Assembly (NCBI GenBank): GCA_009760855.2
Contig: WPIO01000102.1
Location: forward strand, 1,240,001-1,304,000
DNA: 64,000 nt
Direction: 5' to 3'
Origin: Cristatella mucedo
Taxonomy: Eukaryota > Bryozoa > Phylactolaemata > Cristatellidae
Shown: positions 38,993-46,573 of the stretch, piece after piece
How positions within the stretch are numbered: the stretch's first letter is position 1
Layout: each line of letters begins with the position of its first letter
Translations under genes and position numbers: made by a program
The notes under the pieces: generated by a model
What the model saw: only the letters and a program-made list of their open reading frames with translations
Told to the model about the DNA's origin: nothing
The model's database searches: none

Positions 38993-40038
38993 ATGTTGTG
39001 GAGATTTAGAAAAAGTATACATTTATGGGGCGGATTTAGATTAAATTTTGCAAAATCAGAGAAAGCAATGTAAGTGAAAATCATTCAAAATATCAAACAA
39101 CTTCAATAAACGATAAAACATTAGGAAAGATAAAGATATATAATTCTTTAGATGCCCAAACAATACAAGACAGTAATTTGCAAATGCTTTTAAAAGATTT
39201 GAATAAAATTACCAATAGAATGTATATTTTAAAAGGTCTCATTATTATATCAATTTTTATTGGCTTTACTCAATATTGTTATTGTTATTTTGATTTTACT
39301 CAATCTTGGTTATTTTTAATCATTGGATTGCTATTGCTGATATATTTATACAATTTTACTTATAATAAGGTTGATATATCTTATACATTCGATGATGCAG
39401 TATCGCATTATTTTGATAAATTAAAAAATAGCATTAAAGAGCTTGCAAAATCTCAAAAAATATGGAGCATACAATCTGCGCGGGAAGTTCTTAATAAAAA
39501 ATATCATGCTGGAGCTTAAAAGTTAGTTGACGCAAAAGACAGCTTTGTTGCAAAGGGTTGTTTTTATTTAATTAAAACAAATGTTAATATATATAAAATT
39601 AAAACCGATAAGGAGATATTATACTTCTTTCCTGATAGGGTTTTGATATTTTGTGATAATAAATTCGGAGCAGTAAATTATGGCAATATTGATATAGAGT
39701 TGAATAAAACAAACTTCATAACAGAAAATAAGCCAAGCGATGCAAGTGTTGTTGATTATATTTGGGAATATGTTAATAAAAACGGCGGCCCAGATCTGCG
39801 CTTTACAAAAAATGCAAGATTATTTGTTATAAAGTGCGATGAAATTAAACTTACCACCAATGTCGGACTTTGTAAAATTCTAAAATTTTCTAAAAATGGA
39901 TGTGCTGATGATTTTTGTCAAAACATTAAAGATATCAGCAAGCTTGGATTTTTAAAAGATGTATCTCAAGGTTCTGTTAAAAATAATTTGATTGTAAAGG
40001 AGATGATTGTGCAAAAATATGAAAAAATTATCAATTAA
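38993..40038 (+). pseudogene. DUF4236-type protein, broken by a frameshift and a stop
   Basis: From ATG 38993 the sequence reads LWRFRKSIHLWGGFRLNFAKS, the N-terminal signature of DUF4236 proteins, but this frame ends at a TAA at 39071-39073. A shift near 39055-39063 continues in another frame (ESNVSENHSKYQ...) through two membrane segments to YHAGA, where TAA at 39517-39519 interrupts. The same frame then runs on as KLVDAKDSFVAKGCFYLIKTN...ILYFFPDRVLIFCDNKFGAVNYGNID to 40038. Segments like 'LYFFPD..L.....GAV.Y' commonly follow DUF4236, so this was one gene. Function of the family is unknown; it is common on mobile DNA. Confidence 0.7.
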
Positions 40039-40252
40039 TTTACAAAAAGAACATAAAACATTTAAAATCGGTTTCCAATGCGAATTGAAGGCAAATAATA
40101 ATCTTATTTTAATTTCAGATGTAAATTGTGGCAGAAGTCTCAAAGAGTTTGCAATATTAATAAAGTTGTTATGTGTTTGCAGAAAATCAAATGATCATGA
40201 GTTGGGTCAAATAACAGATAGAGTGCTTGTTTTTTTGAGCGTTGCCAAATGA
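40019..40252 (+). CDS. small hypothetical ORF, doubtful
   Basis: 77 codons from ATG 40019, overlapping the end of the DUF4236 pseudogene by 20 bp. No recognisable domain (MKKLSINLQKEHKTFKIGF...). It could be a real small gene of the accessory region or a remnant. Confidence 0.25.
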   Translation: MKKLSINLQKEHKTFKIGFQCELKANNNLILISDVNCGRSLKEFAILIKLLCVCRKSNDHELGQITDRVLVFLSVAK

Positions 40253-40380
40253 AATTGCGGTTCTTATATTAAAGGGATCGATTTTTATTATCTTGAACAT
40301 GAAAAAATCTAGACTGAAAAAATGCATCCAGAGCTAAGCTAGTTTTAGAGTTTTGAATAAAAATATAAATCTCAATATAA

Positions 40381-40548
40381 ACACAAAGCATTAGCTTTTA
40401 TGCAGGTTTGATTGGGCGGCTTCCAAAATGGCGGGCAAGCGTGGATGAATTTAGAAACAATTTCAACAATCTCATACTATCTGACAGTAGTTTTACGAAA
40501 TATCAAGAACTTTTTGCAAATTCAATAAATTGTAGAATTGCAGCCTAA
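40381..40548 (+). pseudogene. fragment of an unknown coding sequence
   Basis: 56 codons open after a TAA at 40378, without a start codon, reading YAGLIGRLPKWRASVDEF and NNFNNLILSDSSFTKYQELF. It looks like the 3' end of a protein gene whose 5' part is gone. It ends 2 bp before the first copy of the island palindrome. Origin unknown. Confidence 0.3.
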
Positions 40549-40549
40549 C

Positions 40550-40571
40550 TTTTGCACAGCTGTGCAATTTT
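40550..40571. repeat. 22-bp palindromic island repeat, left copy
   Basis: Core TGCACAGCTGTGCA, a perfect 14-bp palindrome, flanked by T and A/T runs. An identical 22-bp copy is at 48385-48406. In RNA it could fold as a short hairpin followed by T residues, so a terminator role is possible; a recombination or transposition end is the alternative. Confidence 0.85.
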
Positions 40572-40594
40572 ATAAAAATAAAGTGTCAGAAATC

Positions 40595-40650
40595 TTGCAA
40601 TAAAACTTGCTTTTTATTTATATACATATTTAACCTATTGTATAAACAAT
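40595..40650 (+). promoter_or_regulatory. putative promoter and operator of the defence operon
   Basis: TTGCAA (40595-40600), an 18-bp spacer and TATATA (40619-40624) form a plausible sigma-70 promoter. A perfect 5-4-5 dyad ATTGT-ATAA-ACAAT lies at 40637-40650, between the -10 box and the start of the zinc-ribbon/HTH gene at 40664, where a repressor would block transcription. Inference from position and symmetry. Confidence 0.5.
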
Positions 40651-40663
40651 TTGTTATCTTGTA

Positions 40664-41032
40664 ATGTCGTTCAATATGAAAGTTTTTGACAATGAAAATG
40701 ATTGCATAGCTTTTTTTAAAAAGCTACGATGGAAAGATGGAATTGAATGCCCATTTTGTAAAAGTCATAGCATTTGTGAATTCAGAGACGGCGAGCGTTT
40801 TAAGTGTAAAGGATGTAAAAAGATTTTCTCAGTCAAAGTCGGTTCTATTTTTGAACACAGCAGATTATCACTCGTGAAGTGGTTTAAGGCAATACAAATT
40901 CTTTTGAAATCATCCGATATTTCAAGCATACAACTCGGCAAAGAGCTTGGAGTTACTCAAAAAACCGCATGGATGATGATGGATAAGCTAAAAAACGGTG
41001 AGGTTATGAATAATTATTTTTCAAAATTATGA
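40664..41032 (+). CDS. IS1595-type zinc-ribbon/HTH protein without transposase domain
   Basis: 122 residues equal to the N-terminal part of IS1595 (ISXO2-like) transposases. It has a zinc ribbon with CPFC...CKGC (about residues 26-54), then SRLSLVKWFKAIQILLKSS and an HTH (SSIQLGKELGVTQKTAWMMMDKLK). The DDE catalytic domain that normally follows is absent; the protein ends about 12 residues after the HTH. The stop overlaps the methyltransferase start as ATGA, showing translational coupling rather than a random IS scrap. Likely a DNA-binding regulator of the operon, taking the place of a C protein (inference). Confidence 0.85.
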   Translation: MSFNMKVFDNENDCIAFFKKLRWKDGIECPFCKSHSICEFRDGERFKCKGCKKIFSVKVGSIFEHSRLSLVKWFKAIQILLKSSDISSIQLGKELGVTQKTAWMMMDKLKNGEVMNNYFSKL

Positions 41033-41988
41033 GCGTAGTACAAAAACAAAAGCAAATTAACGATATTTTTGAAAGCGTTATAATAAAAGCGTCTCAAGTG
41101 AATAAAAGAAAACTGCCAGTTGTAGTACAACCTCAGCATAAATTTACTTTCATAGACCTGTTTGCAGGGATTGGTGGCTTTCATATTGCACTGGATAACA
41201 TCGGCGGTAAATGCACCTTTGCGTGTGAAATTGATAAATCGGCAAGAGAAACATACAAGATAAACCATAAAATTGCGGATGATGTTTTTGCCGAGGACAT
41301 AATGAAAGTGGCAAGCTCTGATGTGCCTGACCATGATGTTTTATGTGCTGGATTTCCTTGCCAACCATTTTCACAAGCTGGGTTTAAAAAAGGGTTTGAT
41401 GATATACGAGGGACTTTGTTTTTTGATATTGTTAGAATTATTGACACAAAAAGACCAAAAGCAATTTTTCTTGAAAACGTTCAACATCTTTTAAAACACG
41501 ATGACGGCAAGACCTTCAAAAAAATCCAAGAAGTAATAACGCAAGATTTGGGTTATAGTTTTTATCATAAAATTGTGCGTGCTTCAGATTTTGGAGTGCC
41601 TCAACATAGACCTCGGCTTTTTATGGTAGGGTTTAAAGATGACAAATCTAAGTCGTTCAAATTTCCAGATAGCATACCGCTTGTAACTACGATGTCGGAT
41701 ATTCTAAATGGCAAATGTAATAAAAAAATAGGTTATACTCTTAGAGTTGGCGGAAGAGGCTCAAAAATTGATGATAGACGTAATTGGGACGCATACTCAG
41801 TTGACGGCGAAATAAAGCGTATAACGCCTGCCAACGGGCTATTAATGCAAGGTTTTCCCGTTGACTTCAAATTGCCGTCATCGCAAACTCAAGCAATGAA
41901 ACAACTCGGTAATTCCGTTGCAGTTCCTGCCGTTCAAGCCGTTGCAAAACAAATTTTAAATTATTTATATGGCAATGAAGGCAAATAA
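41029..41988 (+). CDS. DNA (cytosine-5)-methyltransferase of a HpaII-like R-M system
   Basis: 319 residues. Motif I FIDLFAGIGGFHIAL near residue 41, motif IV AGFPCQPFSQAG with catalytic Cys, motif VI FLENVQHL, motif VIII FGVPQHRPRLFMVGF, motif IX/X GLLMQGFP...QLGNSVAVPAV. The target-recognition region between VIII and IX is short. Together with the next gene it should methylate CCGG (inferred from the endonuclease family). An extra ~40 N-terminal residues precede motif I. Coupled to the genes on both sides (4-bp and 20-bp overlaps). Confidence 0.95.
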   Translation: MSVVQKQKQINDIFESVIIKASQVNKRKLPVVVQPQHKFTFIDLFAGIGGFHIALDNIGGKCTFACEIDKSARETYKINHKIADDVFAEDIMKVASSDVPDHDVLCAGFPCQPFSQAGFKKGFDDIRGTLFFDIVRIIDTKRPKAIFLENVQHLLKHDDGKTFKKIQEVITQDLGYSFYHKIVRASDFGVPQHRPRLFMVGFKDDKSKSFKFPDSIPLVTTMSDILNGKCNKKIGYTLRVGGRGSKIDDRRNWDAYSVDGEIKRITPANGLLMQGFPVDFKLPSSQTQAMKQLGNSVAVPAVQAVAKQILNYLYGNEGK

Positions 41989-43054
41989 AGGGGAATGGTC
42001 AGAATTTTACGCTTTCTTAAAAATACTTGAAGACAAAAAGCTTTTTGCCGCAGATAAGAACCTTGAAATAATTCCTGATAGATACTTCGTATTTCAACGA
42101 ATTTTTAGGTCGGAGAAAAACCAAGAGCCGAAAACCTTTGATATAACAGGTGCAAATATTGTGATTTTAGACGCAAGCAACAACGCTATAAAGACGGTGG
42201 AGAATTTTAATTTGCCAAGCAAAACACTTAAAATATTTGAGAAAATCAAGCAATCCGAAGAAACGACATTTGAAATAAGCGAAGCTCAGGAAGTGATGGA
42301 CATTTTGCTATGCAAATCCATTAAAGCCGATAACAACACAAAGGCGGACATAGAAGCGGAAATTTACGATAGAGTTTCAAATTCAATTTCTCCGCTTGGT
42401 TTTTCCGTAAAATCAATAGTTGGCGGTGCATCAACATTGCTGAATGCAGGTAAAACGACAAACTTTGTATTCAAAATAAACGGACTGGACGCAAAACATA
42501 TTGAAAACATTAATGCAATTGACAGTAAATCAAAAGTGCAGGATAGAATTAAGGCGATTATTGATAACGGCGGCAGTTTGGAATTTCAAAATGTTGCAAG
42601 AAAGGAATTTGAAGCAAATTTACGAAAAATTGATACGGTATTTCCCGCTTTCATAGCTCAAATGTTGGTTGATTTTTTCTCAGGCAAGGCAAATAAGATT
42701 GTGGATTTAATAAAACTTCTTAGCGAGAATGCTAAGCTTAACAAGCAGTTCGGTTTATCGCTATCGGATTATGAATTTAAGGTAAAAAACTTCCTACATT
42801 CAACTGCACTCGGCATGGTTCCAAGTAAAATATGGGACGGCTTCACAAAAGCACACGGCGGATATATCGTTGTTAGAAATGACGGTGTTGTTATTTGTTA
42901 TCACTTGTATAACAGGGATGAATTCCTATCGTATTTATACGAGAACACAAAATTTGAAAGTGCAAGCACGGGAAGGCATGAATACGGCGGCATATACACT
43001 CACAATGGCGAAATGCTGTTCAATTTGAATTTACAAATAAGGTTTATTAGGTGA
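41969..43054 (+). CDS. HpaII-family type II restriction endonuclease
   Basis: 361 residues. NKGEWSEFYAFLKIL at the N-terminus, FEISEAQEVMDILLCKSIKA, and PLGFSVKSIVGGASTLLNAGKTTNFVFKI (around residues 141-169, with the PD-(D/E)xK-like SVK) match the HpaII endonuclease family, which cuts CCGG. The 5' end overlaps the methyltransferase by 20 bp, so methylation is translated first. No truncation seen. The recognition site is inferred from family only. Confidence 0.92.
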   Translation: MAMKANKGEWSEFYAFLKILEDKKLFAADKNLEIIPDRYFVFQRIFRSEKNQEPKTFDITGANIVILDASNNAIKTVENFNLPSKTLKIFEKIKQSEETTFEISEAQEVMDILLCKSIKADNNTKADIEAEIYDRVSNSISPLGFSVKSIVGGASTLLNAGKTTNFVFKINGLDAKHIENINAIDSKSKVQDRIKAIIDNGGSLEFQNVARKEFEANLRKIDTVFPAFIAQMLVDFFSGKANKIVDLIKLLSENAKLNKQFGLSLSDYEFKVKNFLHSTALGMVPSKIWDGFTKAHGGYIVVRNDGVVICYHLYNRDEFLSYLYENTKFESASTGRHEYGGIYTHNGEMLFNLNLQIRFIR

Positions 43055-43959
43055 TTATGATAAATTATATTTTCAAACAAAAGCTACATGACACCGTTGG
43101 AGATAACACTCAAAATGAGTTTAAGAACTTATGCAAAAGATATTACGGTGATGATTTTTATACTCCACACGGTCTGAAAGAAAACGGTGATGAAGGGGCT
43201 GATGGCATTGTAAGTAAACAAGGTATATATTTTCAAGTTTATTCACCAGAACAAAACAATGATAAAAATGCTTTAGATAAAATGGAAAAAGATTTGAAAA
43301 AAATTGTTAATAGTAGCCATATTCAAAATAATCCAATTCAACGATATATATTTTTTTATAATCAGCCCAAAGAAGTGGATTTGTCTGCAAATTTTTATAA
43401 TAAAATAGAAGGTTTAAAAAAAGAGTTTTTAATAGATATTAGTATATGGAGATTTTCAGATGTCAAAAGAGAATTATTTGATAAATTAACAGATTGCGAT
43501 AAAAGAGAATATCTTGAAATATATGGAAGTCAAGCTTATCAATTTAGCAATAAAATAATGGATGAAATTTGTAGTCAAATTGTTAGAAAAGGCAATGGAG
43601 GGAGGGGGAGCTTTGAAACCAAACAAAATAGACAAGAATTTGATCAAAAAATTACACATAATAACTTTGATGAAGCATGGAGATCTTTTTGGAATGCTGG
43701 AATAAAGCATATAAATGATATAGAAGAGTATTTTAAATTAAAATCAGAGACTAGAGAGAAGTGTTATAATACAATAATCACTACATACAATAGCTTAGCA
43801 AAGGTAAATAACAACTCTAACAAAATAATTGAGGAAATGGTATACGAATTTACGCCTGTTGGTTTAAATAAACCTGAAAATTGCTTCCATGTTTCTTATA
43901 TACTTGTATACTTTTTTCAAAAATGTAGTATCTTTAAAAATATATATGAAAATGAATAA
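43051..43959 (+). CDS. ABC-3C system effector, nuclease-like N-terminus
   Basis: 302 residues. The N-terminal ~150 residues carry ENGDEGADGIV followed by IYFQVYSPEQNND, a pattern of restriction-endonuclease-like domains in ABC-three-component effectors; the ExK is QVY here, so catalysis is uncertain. The C-terminal half (DIEEYFKLKSETREKCYNTI to HVSYILVYFFQKCSIF) resembles the ABC-3C C-terminal domain that joins the effector to the middle component. The GTG at 43051 overlaps the endonuclease stop (GTGA); ATG 43057 is an alternative. No published function for this exact protein is known to me. Confidence 0.75.
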   Translation: MIMINYIFKQKLHDTVGDNTQNEFKNLCKRYYGDDFYTPHGLKENGDEGADGIVSKQGIYFQVYSPEQNNDKNALDKMEKDLKKIVNSSHIQNNPIQRYIFFYNQPKEVDLSANFYNKIEGLKKEFLIDISIWRFSDVKRELFDKLTDCDKREYLEIYGSQAYQFSNKIMDEICSQIVRKGNGGRGSFETKQNRQEFDQKITHNNFDEAWRSFWNAGIKHINDIEEYFKLKSETREKCYNTIITTYNSLAKVNNNSNKIIEEMVYEFTPVGLNKPENCFHVSYILVYFFQKCSIFKNIYENE

Positions 43960-44230
43960 CTATATCAATAAAATATTGCCAAACAATTATGTTAATATTT
44001 CTGAATCAATTATAGGACTATCTTCTATTATTGGCAATATCATTAAAAACAATGATAAAAAGCTAACATTTGATAAACTTTGGCAATATTTTGAAATCAA
44101 GCAAAACGAAGTAAAGGGATTGCGTTATCATAAGCCAAATGATGTACTTTTATCTTTAAATTTACTGTTTATGATGAATATTATTGAAATTCAAGAAGAT
44201 GGATTAATTTTTTTAAAATATGATAATTAA
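43946..44230 (+). CDS. ABC-3C system middle component
   Basis: 94 residues from the ATG at 43946 (MKMNNYINKILPNNYV). The small protein has the pattern of ABC-3C middle components: an N-terminal ISESIIGLSSIIGNII segment, then a winged-helix-like part with LTFDKLWQYFE and NDVLLSLNLLFMMNIIEIQEDGLIFLK. It overlaps the effector end (14 bp) and the ATPase start (11 bp). It is thought to connect effector and ATPase. The frame is open further upstream, but that part lies within the effector gene. Confidence 0.75.
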   Translation: MKMNNYINKILPNNYVNISESIIGLSSIIGNIIKNNDKKLTFDKLWQYFEIKQNEVKGLRYHKPNDVLLSLNLLFMMNIIEIQEDGLIFLKYDN

Positions 44231-45851
44231 AGAGTTAATCATAGATAATAAAAGAAAAATTACTTTTAAAAATGAAATAGGACTAAATATTATCATTGGT
44301 AACCAAGGAGGCAAAAGTGCAAATGGAGTAGGCAAGTCGCTATTTATAGCATTTATTAGATATGCTTTTGGTAGTAATAGCAATTTACATAAGAATCTAA
44401 AAAAATATCACGAGAGATTAAATATTGATAATGTTAATCTTTTGGTAAAAAATAACCAAGCAAATGAAATACTTTTGCAACAAAATATTAATGAAGAATC
44501 TCCTAAGGATAATATTCCAAAGATGATTTTTCCACAAACAAATCACCTGACTAGCAAAATTATATTAAGTAGATTTGTTAGAGATACACATAGCTATGAA
44601 GATTATTTAAAAAATTCATATAAAAAAGAGAATAGCGAAGCAACCCAAAAAGTAATTGCTTTTTTATTAGGATTAGATATTAAAATGATAGATGATAGAA
44701 TAAGTTTACGGTCAAAATTAAAGACACTGCAAGCAAAGGAAAAAGAGCTGAAAGTTTTTATTAAAAAACAAGAAAATGAAGTTGGTATAGATAAGCGTGA
44801 AAAGGAAAAACATGACAACAATCTGAAGCAGGTAAAAATTGCAGAAAATTATACAATTATCTTAAAGGAAAATAATCAATTTGTAAAAACACTTCAAGAT
44901 AAAAGAAATATATTATTAAAATTAGAATACGAACTTCAAGCAATTGAAAAAAGTCTTTATATAACAGAAGATTTAACCTTTCAAGATATTAAAGATTTTT
45001 TTGATGAAGTTAATATTCAAATTCCAAATACAGTTTCAAAAAGATTATCAGATGTTGAGTTATTTAATAGAAATCTTATTAATGACAGACAGAATGTCTT
45101 GAAGTCTCAAAAAATAAATATAACAAATGAATTGCAAAAAATAAAAGAGGAGATTAGTGAGTTAGAAATCAAAGTCGATAATAATTTTAAATATTTAAAA
45201 GAACATCAGGCTATTGATGAGTATATCGCAATACAAGATAAGATTAATAGATTAGAAATTAAATTAGAGCATTTTGAAAATGAAAAAAAACACCTGAGTA
45301 AAATAAAGTCTGAAATTTTAAATTTAAAAAATCAAATTGCAGAAGAAGATATTAAAACAGATGACTTTTTAGAGAAAAAAAATGCAGATATAGATAAAAT
45401 TATTACATCTTTTGCTGAAATTGTAGAATCCATATATAAAACCAATTGCGGTAATTTAATTATTAGTAAACATGAAGGTAAAAGTGAATCAAATAGATAT
45501 AATTTTATAGCCAATATCAATAAAGATGACAGCAATGGCATTAATAATGTAAAAATATTTTGCTGGGATTGGTTATTATTTTTAATACAAAAACAAGTCT
45601 CAATAGATTTCTTGTGTCATGATAGTAAAATTTTTGATGGCGTTGACCCAGTTCAAATAAAAGCCATGATAAAATTCGCCAAGGAGCAATGCATTAAAAA
45701 TAAAAAACAATATATTGTATGTATGAATTATTCCGATTTCGAATATATTAAAGATGATATAAATGAAGAACAAGATGTAATATTGAGATTATCAGATAAT
45801 ACAACGGATGAATTATTACTAAAACAAGAAATAGATGGATTTAAATATTAA
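44220..45851 (+). CDS. ABC-3C system ATPase, DUF2326 (Rad50/SMC-like)
   Basis: 543 residues. The N-terminal ATPase half has a Walker A region in GNQGGKSANGVGKSLFIAF (about residues 27-45). Long charged coiled coils follow (about 150-230 and 290-400). The C-terminal half ends with CHDSKIFDGVDPVQIKAMIKFAKE and QYIVCMNYSDFE, characteristic of DUF2326. It would act as the DNA- or nucleoprotein-sensing motor of the ABC-3C system, a class predicted by comparative genomics to work in conflict with foreign DNA. Converges on the DUF167 gene with an 11-bp overlap. Confidence 0.85.
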   Translation: MIIKELIIDNKRKITFKNEIGLNIIIGNQGGKSANGVGKSLFIAFIRYAFGSNSNLHKNLKKYHERLNIDNVNLLVKNNQANEILLQQNINEESPKDNIPKMIFPQTNHLTSKIILSRFVRDTHSYEDYLKNSYKKENSEATQKVIAFLLGLDIKMIDDRISLRSKLKTLQAKEKELKVFIKKQENEVGIDKREKEKHDNNLKQVKIAENYTIILKENNQFVKTLQDKRNILLKLEYELQAIEKSLYITEDLTFQDIKDFFDEVNIQIPNTVSKRLSDVELFNRNLINDRQNVLKSQKINITNELQKIKEEISELEIKVDNNFKYLKEHQAIDEYIAIQDKINRLEIKLEHFENEKKHLSKIKSEILNLKNQIAEEDIKTDDFLEKKNADIDKIITSFAEIVESIYKTNCGNLIISKHEGKSESNRYNFIANINKDDSNGINNVKIFCWDWLLFLIQKQVSIDFLCHDSKIFDGVDPVQIKAMIKFAKEQCIKNKKQYIVCMNYSDFEYIKDDINEEQDVILRLSDNTTDELLLKQEIDGFKY

Positions 45852-46083
45852 TCTCAACAACCTTCATCCTACCACTAAAACCCTTAAAAATCTTGACGTC
45901 TCTCTTTGCAACCTTAAAATGCCTTGCAATTGTCTCAATAACAGCTGCATTCGCCTCATTATCTTTCGGTTTTGCAGTGGTTCTGATTTTATAAATAGTA
46001 TTTCCAAATAAATCCATCTCTTGTTTTATGCTATTTTCTTTTGCATTTGGCGTTACTTTTACGGTGATTGCTTGCTTTGTCAT
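45841..46083 (-). CDS. DUF167 (YggU) family protein
   Basis: 80 residues from the ATG at 46083 (MTKQAITVKVTPNAKENSI). The motif AKPKDNEANAAVIETIARHF and VKIFKGFSGRMKVVEI match DUF167/YggU. Biochemical role unknown. Its ATG overlaps the stop of the XRE gene by one base (TGATG), so the two are translationally coupled. Finding a DUF167 gene in an accessory island next to a regulator is unusual, as it is normally a chromosomal housekeeping gene. Confidence 0.88.
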   Translation of the reverse strand: MTKQAITVKVTPNAKENSIKQEMDLFGNTIYKIRTTAKPKDNEANAAVIETIARHFKVAKRDVKIFKGFSGRMKVVEINI

Positions 46084-46427
46084 CACTCCACCCCGCACAC
46101 CTCCTCAAGTACCTTAACCGCAACGGACTTGACTTTTTCACTCTTGCCATCAAGTGCGTTTATAACTCTTTTGACATATTTATAATCACTTGATTTTCTA
46201 TTACCAGCGCTTGGAAAGCTCATTAAATCATCAAGGCTAACTTCAAGAACGCTTGCAATCATGACGACAATTTCAAAAGAAACGGCATTTTTTGCTCTTT
46301 CGATGTTAGAAATGGTGTCTACAGATTTGTCAATTTTTGCAGCAAGGCTTTCTTGAGTAAAACCTTTTTGCTTACGGAAAAATGCTAATCTATCACCAAG
46401 GATTTTACGAATTTCAATATCTTTCAT
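46083..46427 (-). CDS. XRE-family transcriptional regulator
   Basis: 114 residues. Cro/C1-type helix-turn-helix at about residues 11-66 (RLAFFRKQKGFTQESLAAKIDKSVDTISNIERAKNAVSF), then a charged C-terminal tail. Probably represses its own promoter: an ATTACT-TTC-AGTAAT dyad lies 13 bp upstream of its start. It could also act on the divergent lipoprotein gene. Coupled to DUF167. Confidence 0.93.
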   Translation of the reverse strand: MKDIEIRKILGDRLAFFRKQKGFTQESLAAKIDKSVDTISNIERAKNAVSFEIVVMIASVLEVSLDDLMSFPSAGNRKSSDYKYVKRVINALDGKSEKVKSVAVKVLEEVCGVE

Positions 46428-46432
46428 ATAAA

Positions 46433-46454
46433 ATTACTAATTACTTTCAGTAAT
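46433..46454. promoter_or_regulatory. putative XRE operator
   Basis: The dyad ATTACT-TTC-AGTAAT spans 46440-46454, with an extra ATTACT half-site at 46433-46438. It sits directly upstream of the XRE gene (minus strand) and 120 bp before the divergent lipoprotein gene. Symmetry is seen; binding is inferred. Confidence 0.5.
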
Positions 46455-46573
46455 TTTGATTAAAGATTTATCTATTAACCACAGCACGAATACGGTAAAT
46501 TATCCTTGACTTTTATGATTATCGTAATATATTCAGTGTAAGGGTGTAAATATTACGAATTATTTTGTTTTTT

